Of a DNA stretch of 64,000 bases, positions 18,562-24,869 are shown in pieces; the stretch's first letter is position 1; each line of letters begins with the position of its first letter. This stretch comes from Cognatilysobacter terrigena. GTDB taxonomy: Bacteria; Pseudomonadota; Gammaproteobacteria; Xanthomonadales; Xanthomonadaceae. The notes below the pieces were generated by a model, which did not search any database, was not told the origin of the DNA, and saw nothing but the letters and a program-made list of their open reading frames with translations. Location: NCBI RefSeq assembly GCF_004361065.1, contig NZ_SELT01000010.1, positions 40,853 to 104,852 on the forward strand, written 5' to 3'. Position numbers and translations under genes: made by a program.

Positions 18562-19095
18562 ATGGCCACACTCAGAATCCCCGTAACGGCAGCCGACCAC
18601 ATCTTCGGCTCAACCCATGCTGCCGTCACGCTCGTCGAGTACGGCGACTATCAATGCCCGCATTGCGCTGTCGCCCAGCTGCCGGTCAAGCAGATTCTGG
18701 TGCGCTATGCGGGCAGCGTCATGCTGGTATTCCGGCATTTCCCGTTGAGCGAGGTGCATCCGATGGCGGGTATGGCGGCGGAAGCTGCCGAGTTCGCCGG
18801 AAGTCACATGAAGTTCTGGGAGATGCACGATGCGCTCTTCGCCAATCAACCGCGGCTGAGCCCCGAAACGTTGCAGTCGCTGGCGACCGAGCTCGAGCTC
18901 TCTGCGCACGCACTGCGTGAAGCGCTCGCGTCGGGGCGATACGCCCCCAAGGTGCAAGCCGATTTCGTGGGTGGCGTGCGCAGCGGGGTGAACGGCACAC
19001 CCACGTTCTTCGTCAACGGTGTCCGGCACGACGGCGAGTACTCCGTTGCCGGCCTCTCTCGAAGCATCGACTGGGCGATGGCGGCGACGACATGA
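18562..19095 (+). CDS. DsbA-family thioredoxin-fold oxidoreductase
   Basis: A 177-residue protein with the DsbA/FrnE-like fold: VTLVEYGDYQCPHC gives the active-site pair Cys32-Cys35 (CPHC), and a helical insert and the cis-proline segment NGTPTFFVNG follow. There is no signal peptide, so it probably acts in the cytosol, perhaps reducing the neighbouring peroxiredoxin. That pairing is inference. The start at 18562 follows GGAG and lies 2 bases after the peroxiredoxin stop. Confidence 0.87.
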   Translation: MATLRIPVTAADHIFGSTHAAVTLVEYGDYQCPHCAVAQLPVKQILVRYAGSVMLVFRHFPLSEVHPMAGMAAEAAEFAGSHMKFWEMHDALFANQPRLSPETLQSLATELELSAHALREALASGRYAPKVQADFVGGVRSGVNGTPTFFVNGVRHDGEYSVAGLSRSIDWAMAATT

Positions 19096-19204
19096 GCTGA
19101 TCCTGCCCTGCCCGGAAATGACAACGATCAAGGCCACCGCGCCACGCAGCCGGGAAGATCGCGCTGTCAGCGCTCAAGGCTGGCTAGCCGACTAGGGAGT
19201 TCCC

Positions 19205-19666
19205 ATGACAAGTACAACGCTTACAACCAGGCTTCGTGGCGCTGACCACGAAAGAATCGACCTGCCTCGAGCACCGGGTGGAAAACGGCGTCTGGTGTCG
19301 CAATTGCTGCTGGCCGCTGCGCTCGCGCTGGCGTCCGTTGGAAACATCCAGGCGCAGACGGTCCAATTGGTCGTCGTGGATGTGAAGGCGGTCGCCTTGG
19401 GCCTGCAGGCATCGAAGCTGATCGGCATGGACGTGCGTAACGCGAAAGGCGAGAAGATCGGCACTATCGATGATCTGATCATCATGCCCGGCGTGCGCGT
19501 CATTGCAGTGCTGCAGGTCGGGGGATTCCTCGGACTTGGCGGCCATCTGGTCGCCGTGCCGTTCGACAGCCTCGTCATGACGGCAGGTGGCACCCGCGCA
19601 TCCCTGCCGGGTGGCACCAAGGAAGCCCTCAGGAAGCTTCCGGAGTTCCAGTACAAGAAGAAGTAG
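19205..19666 (+). CDS. PRC-barrel domain protein
   Basis: A 153-residue protein with a hydrophobic N-terminal segment (about 30-50, LLLAAALALASVGNIQAQ), which is a signal peptide or anchor after a basic leader, and a PRC-barrel domain (ASKLIGMDVRNAKGEKIGTI then DDLIIMPG). Such secreted PRC proteins are common in stress loci of Proteobacteria; their function is not established. It follows the DsbA-like gene by about 110 bases in the same direction and is followed by two hairpins. Confidence 0.8.
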   Translation: MTSTTLTTRLRGADHERIDLPRAPGGKRRLVSQLLLAAALALASVGNIQAQTVQLVVVDVKAVALGLQASKLIGMDVRNAKGEKIGTIDDLIIMPGVRVIAVLQVGGFLGLGGHLVAVPFDSLVMTAGGTRASLPGGTKEALRKLPEFQYKKK

Positions 19667-20013
19667 CCCGGTGCGGCGTCGAACGCCGCGCCTTGCCGAC
19701 ACGTGCAGCGGGCCCGACATTCCATGCGGCCCGCTGTTCCGTCGCGAGCGACCCGACTCAGCCGACGCGCTGCAATGCAGCGGGTCGCAATGACGGCGTT
19801 GCGCCACTGTCACCCAACACTTGCTAAAAGTGGCTCAGCTCAGAGGCCAGTCCTTGAGCACGGTGCCGCATCGGTTTCGCCTGCCCGCTAGCGTGAGCAT
19901 GCAGTCGCCGCGCACTCCGCATTACATCCGGTCGCGCGGCGCAATGCCCTGGGAGCAGTGGTGTTGGACCGCGTCAGTCCTGGAACAAAAGCGAAACACA
20001 GGTAGCGGCCCGC
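19667..20013. other. Intergenic stretch before the PAS-LuxR gene
   Basis: About 350 bases. The first 70 hold two hairpins closing the stress-gene run (19673-19689 and 19706-19736). I recognise nothing in the remainder and no obvious promoter. Confidence 0.5.
19673..19736 (+). terminator. Two consecutive hairpins after the PRC-barrel gene
   Basis: The first hairpin is GCGGCGT-CGA-ACGCCGC (19673-19689), 7 bases after the stop. The second is CAGCGGGCC (19706-19714) with GGCCCGCTG (19728-19736). Only short T-runs follow, so efficiency is uncertain, but their position fits transcription end for the HdeD-PRC run. Confidence 0.5.
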
Positions 20014-21336
20014 ATGCTCGATGTTTCGCCCTATTCGTGGGATCCACAGACCGACGCGCTCGACTGGGACGATCGCATCCGTGCGATGTGGGGATTGGCG
20101 CCCGGAGCGCCCGTTGACGTCGACACCTTCAGGGCCGGTGTCCATCCTGACGATTGGCCGCACGTGGAAGCTTCTATCGCGCAGTGCGTCGATCCAGAGG
20201 GCGACGGCATTTACGCCCTCGAATACCGTGTGATCGGCATCGAGGATGGTGTGGAGCGATGGGTCCAGACATGCGGCCGGACGCTCTTCGAGGATGGGAA
20301 GCCCGCCACATTCGCCGGAGCGATCATCGAGATCACTGAGCGCAAGCGCGACGAAGCGTTATTGCGCGCTCAGGAGCAGCGCTTCCAGGTGTTCGCGGAG
20401 AGCACCGATCACCTGCTGTGGATCGCTGACAGCGATTGCGCCGCCTTTGAATACCTGAGTCCGGCGTACGAACTTATCTGGGGCGCGGCGCTCGGCACAT
20501 TCGAGCCCACGGTGCAGCATTGGTCCGACACCATGCATCCCCACGACCGGGCTCAGGCCCTCGCCGGGCTCGACCGCGTCTACGAGGGTGAAGGACAGAC
20601 GCTCGAATACCGGATCATGCGAACGGACGGGGCAACCCGCTGGATCCGCGATACGGCATTTCCGATCCGCGACCGACTGGGAAAGGTCCACGGCGCGGCA
20701 GGCATCGCACGGGACGTCACGCGTGCATCGTCGTCCCCGGTGTATCTCGTCGACGCGGACTCGGCGCCACGGCTGATTGCGGTGCTCGGGCGAGCAGGTC
20801 ACCCGGTCGTGCACTTCGAGTCGGCGAGGGCGTTGCTGAAGTCCGCGACCGCCCTGCAGCCGGGGTGTGCGCTGCTCGACGCCCGAAGTTCCGCCGATAT
20901 CGATCGGTCCACCGTGCGAGAGCTGAAGGCGCGGTGTGGCGGTCTCGATATCATCGTGATCGGACGGGAGCGGGATGGCATCGCTGAAGCCGTCGACGTC
21001 ATGAAAGCCGGGGCAACCGATTTCCTAAGCGCTGAGTCCGAAGACGATGATCTGCGGGAGGCGGTCGCGTCGGCGACGGCGAGAACCCAGGCGGCTGCAA
21101 GCCGGAGTCGCGTCGCCGAAGCCGCTGGGCGGCGCATTGCTGCACTCTCGACACGCGAACGGGATGTGCTCGACGGTCTGCTGGGCGGCGGCTCGAACAA
21201 GACCATCGCCCGCACATTGGGCATCAGTTCGCGCACCGTCGAGCAGCACCGTGCGCATTTGATGGAGCGCATCGGCGCTCGCAGCCTTCTGGAACTCCTT
21301 CGAGTGGCGGCGGCTGCCGGCCTGGAACGCGCGTAG
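20014..21336 (+). CDS. PAS-PAS-receiver-like-LuxR regulator
   Basis: A 440-residue soluble protein. Two PAS domains (about 5-110 and 120-238, each with the PAC signature, such as EYRVIGIEDGVERWV and EYRIMRTDGATRWI) are followed by a FixJ-like receiver (about 243-355) and a LuxR helix-turn-helix (LSTRERDVLDGLLGGGSN, about 378-435). The receiver keeps an aspartate where phosphorylation would occur (LLDAR, Asp289). In KAGATDFLSAESEDD, however, it lacks the conserved lysine of the usual KP motif. No histidine kinase domain is present and no kinase gene is adjacent, so it may sense a ligand through PAS and act directly on DNA. Target genes are unknown. Confidence 0.85.
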   Translation: MLDVSPYSWDPQTDALDWDDRIRAMWGLAPGAPVDVDTFRAGVHPDDWPHVEASIAQCVDPEGDGIYALEYRVIGIEDGVERWVQTCGRTLFEDGKPATFAGAIIEITERKRDEALLRAQEQRFQVFAESTDHLLWIADSDCAAFEYLSPAYELIWGAALGTFEPTVQHWSDTMHPHDRAQALAGLDRVYEGEGQTLEYRIMRTDGATRWIRDTAFPIRDRLGKVHGAAGIARDVTRASSSPVYLVDADSAPRLIAVLGRAGHPVVHFESARALLKSATALQPGCALLDARSSADIDRSTVRELKARCGGLDIIVIGRERDGIAEAVDVMKAGATDFLSAESEDDDLREAVASATARTQAAASRSRVAEAAGRRIAALSTRERDVLDGLLGGGSNKTIARTLGISSRTVEQHRAHLMERIGARSLLELLRVAAAAGLERA

Positions 21337-21582
21337 TCGCTCCATGTCGTTCTGGCAACTCCAAGAATGCCGATGGACGTTTGGAAGTGCGTGAGGCAAC
21401 TCGACTATCGCGCGCGGCCTCAAATGCCTTCAGCGAATGATGCATGCGGCCCAAACATCCGTTCGCAGATGACTGATCTGCTTGCCCAATCGTTCGATCA
21501 CATTGCGGAGAACCGCATCGGCCTTCGTCCGTAGGTGATCGCTAGGGATGCTGTGATCGTTTGATATTTGCGGTGCGCATCC

Positions 21583-22065
21583 TTAATCAGCGTCTGCCAG
21601 CACCTTTCGCCTTGTGACGCTGAGCACTCCGTTATTTTCCAAAACTGCGCTGTGGACATCATCGACGCAGGTGCAGCCGGCTTGCCGCAGAGCACTCTGC
21701 AGCTCGTGATCCGTCAGGTGCATTCTCGCCATGACGTCCTTGTAGAGCTTTCCGTTGTGAATGATCAGTTGCGGCCGACCCTCGACGATGGCTTCGATGC
21801 GTTTGCTCTTGAACGTCGCGAACCCCACCAGGTAGTTCAGGGCGATCAGGGTGGTGGCCGAAATCAGCCCGCCGGCAAGAGAGTTGTCGCCGCCGTTCAT
21901 TGAGTTCTGGACGGCGTTGGACAGCACGAGCAGAAGAACGAGATCAAACGGCGCGAGCTGGCCGATCTGCCGCTTTCCGCTTATTCGGATAATCACAATC
22001 AGGAAGACGTACACGAGGCCGCTACGCGCGACGAGTTCCCACCAGGGGATTGACATGTTCAACAT
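21583..22065 (-). CDS. YetF/DUF421 family membrane protein
   Basis: A 160-residue protein with an N-terminal membrane region (about 12-30, 40-50 and 64-82) containing the family hallmark RISGKRQIGQLAPFDLVLLL, and a C-terminal cytosolic domain with the YetF motif EGRPQLIIHNGKLYKD and HLTDHELQSALR. Members are widespread, often near stress genes; the biochemical role is not known. A second in-frame ATG at 22056 is possible. Confidence 0.88.
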   Translation of the reverse strand: MLNMSIPWWELVARSGLVYVFLIVIIRISGKRQIGQLAPFDLVLLLVLSNAVQNSMNGGDNSLAGGLISATTLIALNYLVGFATFKSKRIEAIVEGRPQLIIHNGKLYKDVMARMHLTDHELQSALRQAGCTCVDDVHSAVLENNGVLSVTRRKVLADAD

Positions 22066-22402
22066 GAGTGTTGCTCCTCAACGAACGTTGGCGCGGTGGC
22101 TGACACGCGGGATAACCGGCACCGCGCAGCCGCGTCGGCTCGGTTGAACTGCCAGTGCAACCTGATGATAGGCCTCGCTGTAGGCCGTGGCGGCTACCTG
22201 GCAGCGACCGGACGTGGTGGCGCGGATGCCGCTATCGAGCAATCCTCGTGACCTTCGTCAGGTGTCATGAGCGCCCCGTAGTTCGTACAGTGCTTCGAAA
22301 CTTGCTCGGCGAGAGGCACCTTGCCCAACTCGTCCCGCCACGCGAACACCAAGTGCCACGGTGAAAATTCGCGCACGGCCGGGACCGTTGGGGAGTGGTC
22401 CG
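22066..22402. other. Intergenic stretch between divergent genes
   Basis: About 340 bases between the starts of the YetF-like gene (minus) and the protease (plus), so promoters for both should lie here. I see no gene and no clear operator. Confidence 0.45.
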
Positions 22403-23209
22403 ATGAGTCTCGTCTCGATCCGCACGTTCGGCCTTTTCGCCGTCACCGTAGCTGCGCTCGCCGTTTCGAGTGGTGCCGACGCACTCGTCGTACGACATGA
22501 CGTCGCGGATGCGGCGTACCTCGCTCGCGAGAGTGAGTTCCCGGCGATTTTCAGCCTGTACAGGACTCGCGCCGGCCACCCCGACTGCCTCGCTACGCTG
22601 ATCGCGCCACGCTATGCCTTGACGGCGGCGCATTGCACCGAGGTCAAGAAACTTCGTGCTGCGATCGATTCCGGAAGCGGCTACCCGGTGGAAATCGCGG
22701 GCCACGCGAACACCGTTGTCGCGCTGATCGTGCCGCCAGCTCGCGTTGACGGGTCGCAGCCCGACGTAGCGGTCCTGCGACTGGGTTCGACGGCTGTGGG
22801 CATCACGCCCATCACGCCGTATGCGATGAGCGATGAAGTGGGTCGCATTGTCCTGATGCCCGGCTGGGGCGGGACGGGCACGGGGAAAACCGGTGCGGGC
22901 CCATCAGATGGCTTGTTCCGCGTGGCGGAGAACCGCGTCGATCGAGCAGAGAACGGTCGCCTGTATTGGATGTTCGACGATCCCGCAGCAGGGCGGGCGC
23001 TGACGCTCGAAGGCATCAGCGGCCCGGGTGACAGTGGCGGTCCTGCACTGATGCGGACAGCGAATGGCTGGGCGGTCGTCGGCGTAAGTTCGGCACAGCG
23101 CAATGGTGACGGGCCAGAGGGCGTCTACGGCGTCGAAGAAGTGTTCGTTCGTGTGTCGGACTTGGCCGGATGGATCGAACGAATCCTTCGTTCGGGAGGT
23201 TCTGGCTGA
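22403..23209 (+). CDS. Secreted trypsin-like (S1) serine protease
   Basis: A 268-residue precursor with a signal peptide (cleavage near SSGADA, about residue 26) and the full chymotrypsin-fold triad: His77 in LTAAHC, Asp121 in PDVAVLRLGS and Ser211 in GDSGGPAL. The start at 22403 is supported by GGGAG upstream; a longer frame lacks support. There is no PDZ or membrane domain, so it is not DegP. It is likely exported or periplasmic and shares the bidirectional terminator at 23274 with the opposing micropeptide gene. Confidence 0.9.
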   Translation: MSLVSIRTFGLFAVTVAALAVSSGADALVVRHDVADAAYLARESEFPAIFSLYRTRAGHPDCLATLIAPRYALTAAHCTEVKKLRAAIDSGSGYPVEIAGHANTVVALIVPPARVDGSQPDVAVLRLGSTAVGITPITPYAMSDEVGRIVLMPGWGGTGTGKTGAGPSDGLFRVAENRVDRAENGRLYWMFDDPAAGRALTLEGISGPGDSGGPALMRTANGWAVVGVSSAQRNGDGPEGVYGVEEVFVRVSDLAGWIERILRSGGSG

Positions 23210-23235
23210 CGTCCGCTCCGACCGAAAGCAGACAC
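23209..23235 (+). repeat. Dispersed hairpin repeat, copy 4
   Basis: GTCCGC (23211-23216), an 11-base centre, GCAGAC (23228-23233), preceded by TGAC as in copy 3. It starts at the protease stop codon. Confidence 0.55.
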
Positions 23236-23273
23236 CCGCTGTCAGCGATTGGCGCGGTGACGCCGCAAACAAA

Positions 23274-23299
23274 AAAAGCCCCGCCGAAGCGGGGCTTTT
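23274..23299. terminator. Bidirectional rho-independent terminator
   Basis: An 11-base perfect stem with a CGAA tetraloop (AAAAGCCCCGC / GCGGGGCTTTT) has A- and T-runs on the two sides. It can end the protease transcript on the plus strand and the micropeptide transcript on the minus strand. Confidence 0.9.
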
Positions 23300-23315
23300 C
23301 CGTCTGAGGGGTCTC

Positions 23316-23408
23316 TCAGCAGCAACCCATCGGGCAACCGGAGGCGGCCCAGGCGGCGAATGCGGCCGAGAACAGCGCGACACCGACCAGAATCTTACGA
23401 AGCTTCAC
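23316..23408 (-). CDS. 30-residue exported micropeptide with C-terminal CPMGCC
   Basis: A short frame beginning GTG with an almost perfect Shine-Dalgarno (AAGGAGGTGAT) immediately upstream. The peptide reads MKLRKILVGVALFSAAFAA, then WAASG, then CPMGCC and stop. It has a basic start, a hydrophobic core and a possible cleavage site after the alanine run, which would release a tiny Cys-rich tail; alternatively it stays anchored. It ends 17 bases before the bidirectional terminator and faces away from the arsR-arsI pair. Three clustered thiols beside arsenic genes suggest binding of a soft metal or metalloid. That is inference; I recognise no family. Confidence 0.7.
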   Translation of the reverse strand: MKLRKILVGVALFSAAFAAWAASGCPMGCC

Positions 23409-23550
23409 GGATCACCTCCTTTCGAGTGGACGTCGACCGGAGCATATCCGCCGCTGGACTCACGATGTGCGACGGTCCGCGCAGCCCGCAACGCGCCCGG
23501 GCCAGCGGATGACCCAGACCGCCTGACCCACCGTCGGGCACTTGCAAGGT

Positions 23551-23572
23551 TCCATAATTCCAGAATAATGGA
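23551..23572 (+). promoter_or_regulatory. Palindromic operator at the arsR start
   Basis: TCCATAATTC and GAATAATGGA form a 10+10 inverted repeat with one mismatch and a 2-base spacer, AT-rich in a GC-rich context. It ends 3 bases before the arsR ATG and overlaps the region of the ribosome site. It fits ArsR autoregulation. Confidence 0.65.
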
Positions 23573-23575
23573 GCT

Positions 23576-23896
23576 ATGGATACCCAACAGACTCTGGCTG
23601 CGCTGCGCGCCCTTGCCCATGAGAGCCGGCTCGCCGCGTTCCGTGCTCTCGTACAGGCCGGGCCAGATGGACTCGCGGTCGGCGAACTGCGCGAATCGCT
23701 GGGACTGCCGCCGGCCACGCTGACGGCCCATCTCAACGTTCTGCGCGGCGCCGGCCTGGTTGACGACACACGCGAAGGCCGAGTCATCCGCCTGCGTGCT
23801 GACTACGAGCGTATGGACGGCCTGATCGCCTTTCTCACCGAGAACTGCTGCCAGGGCGCACGGTGCGCTCCGGCCACGGGCCGCTGCCGGCCCTAA
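23576..23896 (+). CDS. ArsR-family metalloregulator
   Basis: A 106-residue winged helix-turn-helix repressor. LAALRALAHESRLAAFRALV and LPPATLTAHLNVLRGAGLV are the ArsR/SmtB DNA-binding core. The C-terminal tail holds four cysteines (NCCQGARCAPATGRC), a likely As(III)/Sb(III) site of the C-terminal type rather than the alpha3 CxC type. It presumably represses itself and the arsI-like gene 15 bases downstream through the palindrome at 23551. Confidence 0.9.
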   Translation: MDTQQTLAALRALAHESRLAAFRALVQAGPDGLAVGELRESLGLPPATLTAHLNVLRGAGLVDDTREGRVIRLRADYERMDGLIAFLTENCCQGARCAPATGRCRP

Positions 23897-23911
23897 TCCG
23901 AGGAGACGCCC

Positions 23912-24478
23912 ATGAACACTGCACTTCACGCCGTCCGCAAACCGCACCTGTCCCTCAATGTCCGTGACGTCGATGCAGCGGTCGCGTTCTACAGCGCCTT
24001 GTTCGGCACCTTGCCGGTCAAGCACTACCACGACGATACGACCGTGCACTCGGTACTGCAGGACGACACCGGGCGTGACAGTCGGCAAACACGCACCGGG
24101 TACGCCAAGTTCAATCTCGATTCGCCGGCGCTCAACTTTGTCCTCAACCAGATTCCCGGCACCCGTTTCGACGCGAAAGGGACCTTGTCGCATCTCGGCC
24201 TTCAGGTGGATTCGACGGATGACGTCATCGCGTTGCGCGACCGCGCTGTCGCTGCAGGCCTGACACCGCGCGACGAGATGGCGGTGAGCTGCTGTTATGC
24301 CCGGCAGGACAAGTTCTGGCTCGCCGATCCCGACGGCAATGAGTGGGAGATCTTCACTGTGCTGGAGCACCTGACACCGGAGCAGTTGCGTGAGCGCGAT
24401 ACCCGCAGTGCCTGCGACACGGGCTGTGCGACCTCGTGCACGCCGCAACGGGACGAGGTGGTCTGCTGCGGTGCCTGA
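23912..24478 (+). CDS. arsI: ArsI/CadI family VOC metalloenzyme (C-As lyase)
   Basis: A 188-residue vicinal-oxygen-chelate dioxygenase. HLSLNVRDVDAAVAFY opens the first module. His94 (LSHLGLQV) and Glu146 (NEWEIF) are probable Fe(II) ligands. The paired Cys127-Cys128 in SCCYARQDKFW match the substrate-binding vicinal cysteines of ArsI, which cleaves the carbon-arsenic bond of trivalent organoarsenicals. A Cys-rich tail (CDTGCATSC, VVCCGA) follows. It is also similar to cadmium-induced CadI, so the exact substrate is not proven. It follows arsR by 15 bases; no arsenite efflux or reductase gene follows. Confidence 0.88.
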   Translation: MNTALHAVRKPHLSLNVRDVDAAVAFYSALFGTLPVKHYHDDTTVHSVLQDDTGRDSRQTRTGYAKFNLDSPALNFVLNQIPGTRFDAKGTLSHLGLQVDSTDDVIALRDRAVAAGLTPRDEMAVSCCYARQDKFWLADPDGNEWEIFTVLEHLTPEQLRERDTRSACDTGCATSCTPQRDEVVCCGA

Positions 24479-24869
24479 GATGACGCACCGCGTTGTCTTC
24501 GGGCGTCGAGAGCTGCGAACACGCGAGCTGGCCGGCGACGTGCTGGTGCACGTACCGGCGCGTAGCTAGCAAGCCTCAGTGATCGGTCGAGATGGCCCGG
24601 GGACGCTCGCTGAGCCAACAAAATTCCGCCAAACGCGGTTCGATGGCCAGCGCCCTTCGGTGTTCTGTTCCTGCATCAGGGAACGGGAGCCCTTTAATCC
24701 GAGCCGGACCTGCCACCGCGTTCTCCTTGGTGTGACGGGTGAGCGCGGGTCGCCAATGCGATCGCGTCATCGCGTCATATGATCGAAACCGCCCGCGCGG
24801 TCTCAGCGCAAGCCGCGTGCGCGGTCGATGACTATGCCGACGTTGCGTCGAGCGCATTGCGCACTCGCA
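24479..24869. other. Gene-poor stretch after arsI
   Basis: About 390 bases. A 29-codon frame starting at 24480 (MTHRVVFGRRELRT...) overlaps the arsI stop region but shows no domain and may be a remnant of a lost ars gene. Nothing else is recognisable up to the end of the EAL gene at 24870. Confidence 0.4.

Noticed and set aside
17030..23209. A complete heat-resistance island
   Set aside because: ClpK/ClpG, small heat-shock proteins, YfdX and DegP are absent, and the protease present is a simple trypsin-type without PDZ domains.
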